Assembly: GCA_012513915.1 (NCBI GenBank)
Contig: JAAZBG010000133.1
Coordinates: 1 to 64,000, forward strand
Direction: 5' to 3'
Length of the DNA stretch: 64,000 nt
Origin: Fibrobacter sp.
GTDB taxonomy: Bacteria; Fibrobacterota; Chitinivibrionia; Chitinivibrionales; Chitinispirillaceae
The position numbers and the translations under genes are program-made. Below are positions 25,425 to 34,845 of the stretch, piece by piece; the first letter of the stretch is position 1; the number at the start of each line of letters is the position of its first letter. The notes under the pieces are model-generated. The model was not told the origin of the DNA and made no database searches. It saw only the letters and a program-made list of their open reading frames with translations.

Positions 25425-28163
25425 ATGAAGGTGTTATTGCATATGCTTAAAAAGAATCCATTGTTGATCGTTGTGCTGTTATTGTTCATTGTACTTCCGT
25501 TTTTTAATAAATCGATCTCCTTCATAACAGATTATTTCTGGTTTGGTGAAATCGCATTAAAGAATGTGTTCACAAAAATATTCTTTACAAAAGTAATGTG
25601 CGGACTGGTTGGTTTTCTCTTTACGCTTATTGTACTATGGCTGAATCTGTTTGTTGCTGATAAATTTTCGTCAGGCAAAGTATTCATTCCATCATCGATG
25701 GTTGGTTATGCGGTATTCAGTCAGCTATCAAAATTCAGTCTGAAAGTATTTTTTCTAATAACTGCAGTCATCGCATTTTTCGTTGGTATCTGGGCATCAG
25801 GACAGTGGGAGTTATACCTTCAATTTATCAATGCAACTGCATTTAATATTGCCGATCCGCTTTTCAAACGTGATATTGGTTATTATGTTTTTTCTCTTCC
25901 TTTTTTGAGATCTGCTGTATATGGCATTACCGGCATTCTGGTAGTCTCCTTTGTTGTATCAGTGATTATTTATATAATAAGAGGTGGTATCTATGTTGCA
26001 TCACTACCCCTGAACATTCCATTGAAACCGCGAGCTCATCTTTTAATTCTGGGATCAATAATCATTGCGCTTTTCTATTTCCATTTTGATTTCTCGTTAT
26101 CATCAATGGTTACCAGAAGCAGTACGATACTAAGTGGTGCCGGGTATGCAGATGTCAATTTTGAAATTCCGGTACTCAAATTCCTGAAAGTGGCATCACT
26201 TATTGCAGCTGTTTTTATTTTGTCAAGTATTTTTATGCGCACACTTGTTTTTGCAGGGGGTGTTGCAGTAATTCTTCTGATTGGAGCTTTGGTTGGTTCT
26301 GTTGGTAATCAGGTGCTTCACAAACTTGTAGTTGCACCAAATGAGCTGTCACGGGAAACACCCTATATCAATTTGAGTATAGCAGGGACACAGGCAGCCT
26401 ATAACATAGATAAAATCCAGGAAGTGGAGTTTTCACCGACAGAAAATCTTTCAAGAGCCGATCTCGAAGAAAATTCGGCCACGCTGAAAAATATTCGGCT
26501 CTGGGATCACAAACCGCTTCAGACAACGTACAGTCAATTACAGGAAATCCGGACCTATTATGAATTTCTTGATGTTGATAATGACCGGTATATGATTGAT
26601 GGAGAGTTGCGTCAGGTAATGCTCTCGCCGCGTGAACTTGTACCGTCAAGTCTTCCGAGCCGGATATGGATTAATGAACGGTTATCATATACACATGGTT
26701 ATGGATTATGTCTTGGTCCGGTTAACCAGGTGACAAAAGAGGGACTGCCTGAGTTTTTCATAAAGAATATTCCGCCGGTTGCTTCAGGTTCTATTTCTGT
26801 CAACAGGCCGGAGATTTACTTTGGAGAATCTGATGCCGGTTACGTTGTTGTAAACACAACCGCCAAGGAGTTTGATTATCCATCAGGGGAACAGAATGTT
26901 TATAGTGATTATGATGGAACCGGTGGAATAAAAATCGGTAATATTTTTAAACGTCTGCTCTTTGTTGCCCATTTTAAAGAGTTGAAACTGCTTTTGTCAA
27001 ACGATATCAAGTCTGACAGCCGTGTTCTTATGCATCGTCAGATTCTTCAGCGGGTACGGCATGCTGCACCGTTTTTTAAATACGATCAGGATCCGTATAT
27101 GGTTATTACCGATAATGGACATCTGATCTGGATTGTTGACGGATACACAATTACAGATGCTTATCCGTATTCGTATAATTCCGGAGGATTAAACTATATC
27201 AGAAACTCAGTTAAAGTATGTGTTGATGCTTATAACGGGGATATAAAATTTTATCTTTCAGACGATAATGATCCTATTGTTAAAATGTATGCTTCAATGT
27301 TTCCCGGTATGATTCAATCAATTGATAAAATGCCACAGGATATCAGATCCCATTTGCGTTATCCGCAATCCATGTTTGCCCTTCAGGCAAAAGTGTATTC
27401 GACATTTCATATGACTGATCCGCAGGTGTTTTACAATAAGGAAGATTTATGGAAAGTACCCGGAACTCAAAACGGTATTGAAACACCAATGGCACCATAT
27501 TATACAATCATGAAACTTGCCGGGGTAGGGGATAGGGAAGAATTTATTTTGATGGTACCGTTTACGCCTGCTAAAAAAGACAATATGATAGCCTGGCTGG
27601 CAGCACGCTGTGATGGAGATGATTATGGGAAGTTGCTTGTGTTTAATTTCCCGAAACAGAAACTTGTATACGGTCCGCGTCAGATTGATTCGCGTATAAA
27701 TCAGGATCCTGAAATTGCCCGTCAATTGACTTTGTGGAATCAGGGTGGTTCACGGGTATTAAGGGGAAGTTTGCTCGTAATACCGGTTGAACAGTCACTG
27801 CTTTTTGTTCAGCCGCTTTATATTGAAGCGCAGGGGGGCGGATTACCGGAATTAAAAAGGGTCATAGTTGCATTTGGAAACTCAATTGCAATGGAGGAGA
27901 ATCTGGAGCTGTCATTATCCAGAATTTTCGGCAATTTCGAATCAAATGGTACTAATTCTAAAGCCCTGCAGTCAGGTACTGTTTCCGAAACAGCATTGAC
28001 CCAGTCAGAATACATGGGTTCAGTAAAAGAACTCATTTCCGTGGCACAGAATGAATACGAGAAAGGCCAGAAGGCTCTTACCTCCGGAGATCTTGGTGGA
28101 TATGGTGATGCGATGAAACGTGTCAGGGAGCTGATTAACGAGATGGCAAAAAAGGTACAATAA
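25425..28163 (+). CDS. UPF0182 (COG1615) large membrane protein
   Basis: About 912 residues. The N-terminal third has about seven transmembrane helices (first at ~10-30, last at ~265-290). The rest is a large soluble, probably extracytoplasmic region (ETPYINLSIAGTQAAYN, RIWINERLSYTHGYGL, FKYDQDPYMVITDNGHLIWI). The YINxSIxGTQxAY and THGYG segments are signatures of the UPF0182 family found in cyanobacteria, actinobacteria and others. Function is unknown. ATG 25443, six codons in, has a better-spaced GAAGGTG site and may be the true start. The stop is separated by a single base from that of the convergent AnmK-like gene. Confidence 0.88.
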   Translation: MKVLLHMLKKNPLLIVVLLLFIVLPFFNKSISFITDYFWFGEIALKNVFTKIFFTKVMCGLVGFLFTLIVLWLNLFVADKFSSGKVFIPSSMVGYAVFSQLSKFSLKVFFLITAVIAFFVGIWASGQWELYLQFINATAFNIADPLFKRDIGYYVFSLPFLRSAVYGITGILVVSFVVSVIIYIIRGGIYVASLPLNIPLKPRAHLLILGSIIIALFYFHFDFSLSSMVTRSSTILSGAGYADVNFEIPVLKFLKVASLIAAVFILSSIFMRTLVFAGGVAVILLIGALVGSVGNQVLHKLVVAPNELSRETPYINLSIAGTQAAYNIDKIQEVEFSPTENLSRADLEENSATLKNIRLWDHKPLQTTYSQLQEIRTYYEFLDVDNDRYMIDGELRQVMLSPRELVPSSLPSRIWINERLSYTHGYGLCLGPVNQVTKEGLPEFFIKNIPPVASGSISVNRPEIYFGESDAGYVVVNTTAKEFDYPSGEQNVYSDYDGTGGIKIGNIFKRLLFVAHFKELKLLLSNDIKSDSRVLMHRQILQRVRHAAPFFKYDQDPYMVITDNGHLIWIVDGYTITDAYPYSYNSGGLNYIRNSVKVCVDAYNGDIKFYLSDDNDPIVKMYASMFPGMIQSIDKMPQDIRSHLRYPQSMFALQAKVYSTFHMTDPQVFYNKEDLWKVPGTQNGIETPMAPYYTIMKLAGVGDREEFILMVPFTPAKKDNMIAWLAARCDGDDYGKLLVFNFPKQKLVYGPRQIDSRINQDPEIARQLTLWNQGGSRVLRGSLLVIPVEQSLLFVQPLYIEAQGGGLPELKRVIVAFGNSIAMEENLELSLSRIFGNFESNGTNSKALQSGTVSETALTQSEYMGSVKELISVAQNEYEKGQKALTSGDLGGYGDAMKRVRELINEMAKKVQ

Positions 28164-28164
28164 G

Positions 28165-29328
28165 TTACGGAATATACCAGCGTCCGATTGATGTAACTTT
28201 TGGAGCGGTTCCATTTTCAAATGGAACTGTTACTCCGGAAATGGATGCATTTACTGTCAGGCCCAGTGCAAATGGTATGCGCATCTCAACGGGGATTGAA
28301 AGTGTTTCAATGCTAGAAATCGGTATCGCCTGAAAATACGTTTTTAAGTACTCTTGAATTGTTAAGTTGTTGGTTCCGCCACCGGAAATTAAAATCCGCT
28401 CCGGAGGGGTGTTGTCTTTGTATTCGGTTCTGTAGTAATCATATATCGATCGTGCGGTGAGCGCGGTGAGTGTTGCAATCCTGTCGTGTGGTGGAAGCTT
28501 TGAAACTTCCGGTATGTTAAGAATGTAGTCAAACTGACCGGATGAAGCAGCTTTTTCACCGTTCTTTGCAAACCATGGTGCTGAAGCAAGCGTGTTGAGC
28601 AGTTCTCCATCGACTTTTCCCATTGATGCAAGATTTCCATCTCTGTCAAATGATTCCACTTCAAGAATGGATTTTGCAACTTTGTCAATAAGACAGGTAC
28701 CGGGACCGGTAATGGAATCAACAGGAACCGTAGACCTGGATGTATCAATAATTGTCAAATGAGAAAAGATGCCGATATTTAAAAGCATCGTTATTCCGGG
28801 GCATTTTGACAGAATAATCCGGTTTCCGGGATTTACCGGAAATGCTCCGGTACCTCCCGCAAGAAGATTGTTCCTTGTGAAATCAGAATAAACAGGCGTA
28901 TTGAGTGAACTCGCAATAAATTGAGGATCGCCTGCACTGATATCCCAGTACGTCTGTTGACAATTCTCTTCAGTAAGACATTTCCACAATGTCATTTTGT
29001 TAACAACAACAAGGTGCGGAGTACTGACAGATCGTGATGTTTGTACCAGTGTTGTTTTAATGCACTCAAGCATCAACTGCGAAACTTTAAAATCAAGGTA
29101 AGGTAAATCGGATGGATTCAGATCAGAAAGCGAACCGGAATTTAAAATTTCCTGAATAGCGGTAATCCTCTGAGGATAGGAAATTTTTGAATGAGCAAGT
29201 ATCTCCCATGTTTGGCCATTTGATGTAAAATAAAGACACTGAATACCGCCCTGTGAACCACCGCACGACACTACAAGGCACCTGCGGTTTTTGATTTTTT
29301 TTAGTTTAGAAATTCTTGCAACACTCAT
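28165..29328 (-). CDS. Degenerate AnmK-family protein (anhydro-N-acetylmuramic acid kinase homologue)
   Basis: Over its length (388 residues from ATG 29328, which follows GGAG; the open frame reaches a TTG at 29334) it aligns with AnmK: phosphate loop VSCGGSQGG for GxMSGTSxDG, AGGTGAFPV for xGGQGAPLV, SITGPGTCLID for FDTGPGNxLxD, FDYI for FNYxWL, ATLTALTARSI, ISGGGTNN for CGGGxxN. Several functional positions differ: the DG aspartate is Gly27, the catalytic-base position (R.D.a.GG) is Asn154, and the HGQT motif is lost. AnmK normally recycles peptidoglycan anhydro-MurNAc. This copy may have lost kinase activity or changed substrate. It is convergent with UPF0182. Confidence 0.75.
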   Translation of the reverse strand: MSVARISKLKKIKNRRCLVVSCGGSQGGIQCLYFTSNGQTWEILAHSKISYPQRITAIQEILNSGSLSDLNPSDLPYLDFKVSQLMLECIKTTLVQTSRSVSTPHLVVVNKMTLWKCLTEENCQQTYWDISAGDPQFIASSLNTPVYSDFTRNNLLAGGTGAFPVNPGNRIILSKCPGITMLLNIGIFSHLTIIDTSRSTVPVDSITGPGTCLIDKVAKSILEVESFDRDGNLASMGKVDGELLNTLASAPWFAKNGEKAASSGQFDYILNIPEVSKLPPHDRIATLTALTARSIYDYYRTEYKDNTPPERILISGGGTNNLTIQEYLKTYFQAIPISSIETLSIPVEMRIPFALGLTVNASISGVTVPFENGTAPKVTSIGRWYIP

Positions 29329-29497
29329 CAACAATCTCCAGTATTATAGAAATATACCTGTGAGCATACACACCACTGAAGTAAAGGGATTACTGTGGTT
29401 AAAATAATATCTTCATATTGGTTTTTGGCCAATATTTAACTTTATTTAAATTTTATCGTGTGCAATCAGATGATGTACCGTATATGTACGACACCAG

Positions 29498-29537
29498 AGT
29501 GAGTGTTTGATGTGTAAAGTGAGTGTTTGATGTGTAA
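29498..29537. repeat. Tandem duplication of a 20-bp unit
   Basis: AGTGAGTGTTTGATGTGTAA occurs twice head-to-tail (29498-29517, 29518-29537) with no mismatch, in the gap between the AnmK-like gene and the sigma-factor gene. It lies upstream of the AnmK-like gene on the minus strand. The rest of 29329-29668 shows only the terminator. Confidence 0.8.
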
Positions 29538-29572
29538 AAAGAGAAAGGAACCGCAAATTACACTGCGGTCCC
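29536..29572 (-). terminator. Rho-independent terminator of the sigma-factor gene
   Basis: On the minus strand GGGACCGCA pairs with TGCGGTTCC and runs into TTTCTCTTTTT, about 97 nt beyond the sigma-factor stop. Confidence 0.75.
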
Positions 29573-29668
29573 GTTATCAGGAAACTGTATCTGATAATTA
29601 ACATTATATAATCTCATAACATAAATATAAATCAATAGATTAAAAAAACGTGTCTGATCCCGGTCGTT

Positions 29669-30520
29669 TTACTTGTCTGCAAGTACCTTTAATGACCGGT
29701 TTCTATATGAATATTTCAGACGATGAATAGCTTTTTCCTTTATCTGACGAACCCGCTCACGTGTAAGGTGAAGCTGTTTCCCTATTTCATCAAGAGTATA
29801 CGGTGCATCCTCACCCATACCAAAATAAAGTTTTAATACCTGACGTTCCCGTTCATTAAGGGTCTCAAGCACTTTGCCAATGCTGTTTGCCATCGACATT
29901 TCAATGAGATTGGTATCCGGCATCTCCTGATTCTCATCATGAAGAAGATCAATCAAACCGGTACTGTCATCTGACTGCAACGGCGTATCAAGTGACATTG
30001 ATCGATTGCCAATTCTTTGAATTGTAATAATTTCATCCTCTGAGATACCAAGTTCTTCGGCAATTTCTGAAGCACTCGGCATACGACTGAAGCGTTGCTC
30101 AAGTTTTGATTGTGTTTTCCCAACCTTATGGATGATACCGACTCTGTTTAACGGAACGCGTGTTATTCTTGATCTGTCAGCAAGTGCACGAAGAATCGAC
30201 TGACGAATCCACCAGACTGCATAGGAAATAAATTTGAAATTCCGTTTTTCATCAAAACGTTTCGCAGCCTGAATTAATCCAAGGTTTCCCTCACTGATAA
30301 GCTCACCTAACGGAAGGCCCTGATTCTGATAGTTTCTTGCAACACTGACAACAAAGCGAAGATTCGCATTTATCAATTTTTCAAGTGCTTTCTTATCACC
30401 TGAACGGATTTTCACAGCGAGCTTTGATTCTTCTTCAGCAGATAGCGACTTATTTTTACTAATATCTTTAAGGTAGAGCTCCACAGAAGACTCATCCGGT
30501 ACAATCATTTTACGTTCCAT
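29669..30520 (-). CDS. Sigma-70 family RNA polymerase sigma factor, short primary type (RpoD-like)
   Basis: 283 residues with sigma regions 1.2 (SVELYLKDISKNKSLSAEEE), 2 (NLRFVVSVARNYQNQGLPLG, EGNLGLIQAAKRFD, FISYAVWWIRQSI), 3 (SRMPSASEIAEELGI) and 4 (LTRERVRQIKEKAIHRLK), but no large region 1.1 or non-conserved insert. This short form is the housekeeping sigma in Bacteroidetes and relatives. It could also be a group 2 sigma; a second sigma gene elsewhere in the genome would be needed to judge. ATG 30520 follows GGGGGT. It is preceded by a 286-bp region rich in inverted repeats and has its own terminator, so it is monocistronic. Confidence 0.92.
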   Translation of the reverse strand: MERKMIVPDESSVELYLKDISKNKSLSAEEESKLAVKIRSGDKKALEKLINANLRFVVSVARNYQNQGLPLGELISEGNLGLIQAAKRFDEKRNFKFISYAVWWIRQSILRALADRSRITRVPLNRVGIIHKVGKTQSKLEQRFSRMPSASEIAEELGISEDEIITIQRIGNRSMSLDTPLQSDDSTGLIDLLHDENQEMPDTNLIEMSMANSIGKVLETLNERERQVLKLYFGMGEDAPYTLDEIGKQLHLTRERVRQIKEKAIHRLKYSYRNRSLKVLADK

Positions 30521-30676
30521 CAGTTACCCCCAAACAGAGACATGTTACTATTATGCCTCTTAATGTATTTACAGATTATTGAAAAGGAACTTATACATAC
30601 CATCCCTGCACTGATTTTAAAGTGACACGCAGGAACCGGTACCAATTTCGTACAGAACTGCCGATTATTCAGATCG

Positions 30677-30776
30677 CTGCAGGACTGGTTGCAGTACAAT
30701 TGTACTTAAATTGCACTCTTACTACGATTCACGCTAATTTATTATTGCTTAATATCTTAAATATTTTAAGAGTGCA
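30677..30776. repeat. Cluster of inverted repeats upstream of the sigma-factor gene
   Basis: Three symmetrical elements lie in 100 bp: CTGCA...TGCAG (30677-30694), the perfect palindrome GTACAATTGTAC (30694-30705) and TGCACTCTTA...TAAGAGTGCA (30712-30721 with 30767-30776, a 10-bp stem). The region lies 5' of the sigma gene and 3' of the DUF486 gene on the minus strand. It could be an mRNA leader structure, a terminator without a U-tract, or operators. No protein is supported here. Confidence 0.4.
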
Positions 30777-30806
30777 GGTATACAGACTAACCGGTAGTGC
30801 AACCTG

Positions 30807-31133
30807 CTAAACCTTGAAAATAAAAAACACTGCAGCAACGATAAATAAGAAGCCGACAATATAATTCCAGCGGATTTGTTCACCAAGATAAACTACTGAA
30901 AATACAGAAAAAACAAACAATGTAATCACTTCCTGGATCGTTTTTAACTGAACTGCATTAAATTGTCCATGGCCGATTCTGTTTGCCGGCACCTGAAAAC
31001 AGTATTCTGCAAATGCGATTAACCAACTCACTATAATGACTATCCATATTGGTGAATGTTTAAATTTCAGATGCCCATACCAGGCAAATGTCATAAAAAT
31101 ATTTGAAATAAAAAGTAATATGACAGTTTTCAT
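30807..31133 (-). CDS. DUF486 (DMT-like) small membrane protein
   Basis: 108 residues with four transmembrane helices (LLFISNIFMTFAWYGHL, WIVIIVSWLIAFAEYCF, ITLFVFSVFSVVYL, YIVGFLFIVAAVFFIF). The motifs AEYCFQVPANRIGH and FNAVQLKTIQEVITL are characteristic of DUF486/COG3169, a family related to small drug/metabolite transporters. The start is taken at ATG 31133, after AAAGGGTGG; the frame extends eight codons further upstream without a ribosome site. Substrate unknown. It is divergent from citrate synthase. Confidence 0.88.
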   Translation of the reverse strand: MKTVILLFISNIFMTFAWYGHLKFKHSPIWIVIIVSWLIAFAEYCFQVPANRIGHGQFNAVQLKTIQEVITLFVFSVFSVVYLGEQIRWNYIVGFLFIVAAVFFIFKV

Positions 31134-31362
31134 TGCCACCCTTTCTGATGATAGCAAAAAATAATATAAAAATTGTTGATTCTAAAAAAATATTTCACTA
31201 TTTTCAAATGAAAGCAGACTGGCAGGGCCGATAGAGTTCAGAAGATTATCTGCATTCTACCGGCCTTTTCTATGCTCAAAAAGCTGTCTGCTAACAGGTA
31301 ATTGTACCTGATTATTGTAGTGAATTTCTACAGGAATAATAAATAAAATCGGGAGGGCTGTA

Positions 31363-32652
31363 ATGGCAGAGAATGGAAAGATTTATCTTGAGACAGCTGA
31401 AAAAGCAAAGGTTGAACTCCCTGTTTTACAGGGTACACAGGGTAGTAGTGCTTTTGATGCTACAAATTTGAAAAAACTTACCGGCTATTTCAGTTATGAT
31501 CAGGGACTCGCAAATACAGCTGTTTGTCAAAGTAAGATTACATTTGTTGATGGTGAAAAAGGAATCCTCAGATATCGGGGCTATGACATTGCGGATCTGG
31601 CTGAAGGATGTAAATTTGTTGAAGTTGCATATCTCCTTGTTCATGGAAAACTTCCGGATGCCAAAGAGTCTACCGAATTTAGTGAGTACTTAAATGAACA
31701 TTCCATGATTCATGAGGACATGAACCACTTCTTTACCGGGTTCCCTCCAGGTGCACACCCGATGTCAATTCTGTCTTCCATGGTGACATCATTGTTTACA
31801 TTTTATCCTCACATAATGGACGGCGATCCGAATTTTGATATTACTGCAGCTCGTCTTATCTCAAAAGTTCGAACAATTGCTGCTTACTCATACAAGAAAT
31901 CCCGTGGGCTTCCAATTGTATATCCCCGGTATGATCTCTCTTATTGTGCAAATTTCCTTAACATGATGTTTTCATCTCCGGTGAGAAAGTATGAAATTGA
32001 TCCGTATTACGTGGAAGTACTTAACAAGTTACTTATACTTCATGCGGATCATGAACAGAACTGCTCAACAACAGCAGTGCGTCTTGTTGCAAGCGCACGT
32101 GGAAATTTATATGCGTCAATTTCTGCAGGTATTAATGCTCTGTGGGGTTCACTGCATGGAGGTGCAAATCAGGCTGTTATTGAAATGCTTGAATCGATTC
32201 GTAAAGATGGCCGTGATCTCAAAAAGTATGTTGAGAAAGCAAAAGGTAAAGACAAAGCATACCGTTTATTCGGATTCGGGCATTCTGTATATAAAACGTA
32301 CGATCCCCGTGCACGAATTGCAAAAAGTATGTGCGATACACTTTTGAAGAAAGTTGATCTTAAGGATGACTTGCTTGACATTGCGCTTGAACTTGAAGAT
32401 ATTGCGCTTAACGATTCATACTTTGTTGACAGAAAGCTATATCCGAACATCGACTTCTATACCGGTATTATCTACAGGGCACTTGGCATTCCTACCAATA
32501 TGCTGACGGTGATGTTTGCTATCGGAAGATTGCCGGGCTGGATTGCTCAATGGAAGGAAACCAATGAGTCTGAGGATGCAAAGATTTTCCGTCCGCGTCA
32601 GATATATATCGGTCCCGGTAAAACTGAGTTCGTACCATTAAGTAAACGTTAG
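31363..32652 (+). CDS. gltA: Citrate synthase
   Basis: 429 residues of type II-like citrate synthase. Catalytic regions: HADHEQNCSTTAVRL, SLHGGANQAVIEML, FGFGHSVYKTYDPRA and DFYTGIIYRALGIP, covering the usual His, His and Asp. One small oddity is GHSVYK where GHRVYK is usual. The enzyme condenses acetyl-CoA and oxaloacetate at the entrance of the TCA cycle. A strong GGGAGG ribosome site precedes ATG 31363. It is a single-gene unit with its own terminator. Confidence 0.95.
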   Translation: MAENGKIYLETAEKAKVELPVLQGTQGSSAFDATNLKKLTGYFSYDQGLANTAVCQSKITFVDGEKGILRYRGYDIADLAEGCKFVEVAYLLVHGKLPDAKESTEFSEYLNEHSMIHEDMNHFFTGFPPGAHPMSILSSMVTSLFTFYPHIMDGDPNFDITAARLISKVRTIAAYSYKKSRGLPIVYPRYDLSYCANFLNMMFSSPVRKYEIDPYYVEVLNKLLILHADHEQNCSTTAVRLVASARGNLYASISAGINALWGSLHGGANQAVIEMLESIRKDGRDLKKYVEKAKGKDKAYRLFGFGHSVYKTYDPRARIAKSMCDTLLKKVDLKDDLLDIALELEDIALNDSYFVDRKLYPNIDFYTGIIYRALGIPTNMLTVMFAIGRLPGWIAQWKETNESEDAKIFRPRQIYIGPGKTEFVPLSKR

Positions 32653-32656
32653 AATA

Positions 32657-32696
32657 AATCCCGGGAATTATAGTGTTGCCGGGGATCTTTTTTTTC
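32657..32696 (+). terminator. Terminator after citrate synthase
   Basis: TCCCGG (32659-) pairs with CCGGGGA (32679-32685) with one bulge, followed by a run of T residues, 5 nt after the gltA stop. Confidence 0.75.
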
Positions 32697-32817
32697 CTCA
32701 AAGTTCAATCTGTTCTCAATGCAGATTCTTATTTGTTAATATAATGCTTGTCCAAAGGGAATACTGCTGTGGCTTATAGCGGGTAATTTCGGGGAAAATC
32801 GTAAAACTGTACGGTTG

Positions 32818-33282
32818 TTATGTCGTTGGTGAATTTTTAAGATGCGTAAATTCTTTGATAATTCTTACAAAACGATACAGAGTGCTTATAGTCCTTGACG
32901 AAACCGTTAACCATGATGGGTTTTTCTGGATGCCGGTAAACGACGTTTTTCTTATTTTGTCAGCAAGATCGGTAAGAACGTCAATCTGGTCCAGATTCAG
33001 CGTTACTACGAGTCTGCCCTGTTCCGAGTCGTGTTTGCCATTGTATATTTCAGCAAGATCTGCCATCTCTGCTGCGATAGGAAAATTTCCAAGTAGTTCA
33101 ATGCGAAATGTATCCTTATTTAAAACAGTACAAAAAACATTACAAAACTCATGCAGCTTGTCGCTGTCATCCTGATCATCAATCTGAATGGAGTACTCTT
33201 TACTGGACTTCTTGTGTGGAAAGGTTGATAAATGTCTGCTTTCATATGCATCTGATAAGAAATGTCTTAATTGTAATGACAT
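32818..33282 (-). CDS. Hypothetical protein, co-transcribed with UDP-glucose pyrophosphorylase
   Basis: 154 residues, no signal peptide or transmembrane segment, mixed alpha/beta by eye (YSIQIDDQDD, FRIELLGNFPIAAEMADLAEI, GRLVVTLNLDQIDVLTDLADKI). I do not recognise the family. ATG 33282 follows AAAGG and lies 16 nt inside the end of the upstream UDP-glucose pyrophosphorylase gene, so the two are translationally coupled and may act together. The coding strand and overlap make it a real gene. Confidence 0.7.
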   Translation of the reverse strand: MSLQLRHFLSDAYESRHLSTFPHKKSSKEYSIQIDDQDDSDKLHEFCNVFCTVLNKDTFRIELLGNFPIAAEMADLAEIYNGKHDSEQGRLVVTLNLDQIDVLTDLADKIRKTSFTGIQKNPSWLTVSSRTISTLYRFVRIIKEFTHLKNSPTT

Positions 33283-34706
33283 GTGGTCAAACCTTTTGAA
33301 GAAAATTCATGGTTTCCACTTAGAATGGAATTATCTGCAATGTTCTCCGGCTTTCCACTGATATTTCTTAATGTCACATTGTCTAACAGGGAAACTGATT
33401 TCCCGAAGGTAATATCACCCCTGACAGTAAGTGTAGTGCAACCAATCATTGATGGAGCGCCGAATGGGAATCGTGATATAAGATCATTAATAAATGAATA
33501 GTATTCAGGATCAAGATCGACGTTAATGACTGAATGCTTTCTATCAGGATTGGGAATGATATTGGAGCTGGTATCAATAATAAATGCATCGGACCAGAGA
33601 AGAAGCAGATCGTTACAATTCTTTACAGGAGCGAATCGTGTCCGGGGAACGCTGAGAGCTGCTGCTTTTGGAAATAATGAAATTGCAGCGCCCATCGCAC
33701 TTTCCACTTGAAATACATCATCGGAATGCCTGTCCAGTGGATTTACTTTTTTTCTGTTGCGAATCATTGGAAGGTCAAGAAAGCCCTCTGATTTGTCAAG
33801 AGTGTCTTTTAGTGCTCTCAAGTCAATCCAGAGATTGTTCGTATTAAAAAAACAATACTTGTCAATATTACTGAACTCATTTAACGATTCATCAGGACAT
33901 TGTGCTGCTTCACGCAATACCAAATGACCATTCTTGTGACGCGCAAGGTGCCCACCTTTTCGGTCCATTTCCGTTCTTTCAGTTACTTCCAGAAGAAAGG
34001 GAAGTGAATGACTCTCAATATAGGCAAGTATTTCTGTATCAAGCGTTGCACCTAAATTATCGATGTTTGATATAAATGCATAGCGATAATCCGCCTGAAG
34101 CAATTTTTCCAGAATACCTGATGTCTCAAGCGCTATATAGATATCGCCATGTCCCGGCGGATTCCATTCCATCTCAGTATCCTGAGGGTATGTTACCGGG
34201 GTAAAATCTGATGCCCTGACTTTAGGAAATTTGTGCTGAAGAAACGATGACGGAATTGATGTTCTCAGTTCAGGGTATCTGGCCAGTATCTTATGAGATT
34301 CGGATTCTGTTCTGAAACTGTTCATGAGCAGCAGTGGAATTTTCAGGTCATGGGAGTTATTAAATGCACGTATCTGTCGGCAGGTAATATCAAGAAAAGT
34401 AAGATCGTTTTTGACAGGGAGCAGTGATTTTGGACCCTTTAGCCCCATTGTTGTCCCAAGACCACCGTTAAGCTTGATACAGACCGTCTTTGAGAGCAGT
34501 GATCGTACTTGTGCATGAGACTGCGTACTATGAATTTTGTCAAAGGAATCAATCGTATCCCCTGGAACCGGCAGGATCTGATTCTCTGGCAGTAAACCTG
34601 TTTCGCCTGCAACAAGCCTGGAGTAATAATGCGTAAAAACGGTGATTGCTTTATCACCAATATGCTCATTGTGCATTTTATTTATAAACTGGTCAATAAT
34701 TGTCAT
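33267..34706 (-). CDS. UTP-glucose-1-phosphate / UDP-sugar uridylyltransferase, eukaryotic-type (UDPGP family)
   Basis: The nucleotide-binding loop CIKLNGGLGTTMGLKGPKSL followed by DLTFLDI is the signature of eukaryotic UGP2-type enzymes, not of bacterial GalU. Later elements: PPGHGDIYIAL, FISNIDNLGATLD and the C-terminal left-handed beta-helix region (TTLTVRGDITFGKSVSL). It makes UDP-glucose (or another UDP-sugar) from UTP and sugar-1-phosphate, feeding polysaccharide and LPS synthesis. ATG 34706 (479 residues) is preceded by GCAGGAATTG; the frame continues to a TTG at 34736 without a site. A small hairpin (ACCATT/AATGGT, 34798-34813) lies in its leader. Confidence 0.88.
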   Translation of the reverse strand: MTIIDQFINKMHNEHIGDKAITVFTHYYSRLVAGETGLLPENQILPVPGDTIDSFDKIHSTQSHAQVRSLLSKTVCIKLNGGLGTTMGLKGPKSLLPVKNDLTFLDITCRQIRAFNNSHDLKIPLLLMNSFRTESESHKILARYPELRTSIPSSFLQHKFPKVRASDFTPVTYPQDTEMEWNPPGHGDIYIALETSGILEKLLQADYRYAFISNIDNLGATLDTEILAYIESHSLPFLLEVTERTEMDRKGGHLARHKNGHLVLREAAQCPDESLNEFSNIDKYCFFNTNNLWIDLRALKDTLDKSEGFLDLPMIRNRKKVNPLDRHSDDVFQVESAMGAAISLFPKAAALSVPRTRFAPVKNCNDLLLLWSDAFIIDTSSNIIPNPDRKHSVINVDLDPEYYSFINDLISRFPFGAPSMIGCTTLTVRGDITFGKSVSLLDNVTLRNISGKPENIADNSILSGNHEFSSKGLTTCHYN

Positions 34707-34845
34707 CAATTCCTGCTTATTGTGTAATCGTTGCAAACATTGGTAGTGACTAATTCAAACAAAACTGAATAAACGGCTTCTATTAAAACTACACCATACC
34801 ATTTCGCAATGGTCATGTGCTACTCGTACATTATTAATATACATT

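Noticed and set aside
30622-30810. 62-codon plus-strand frame upstream of the sigma gene
   Set aside because: Coincides with inverted-repeat DNA and lacks a ribosome site.
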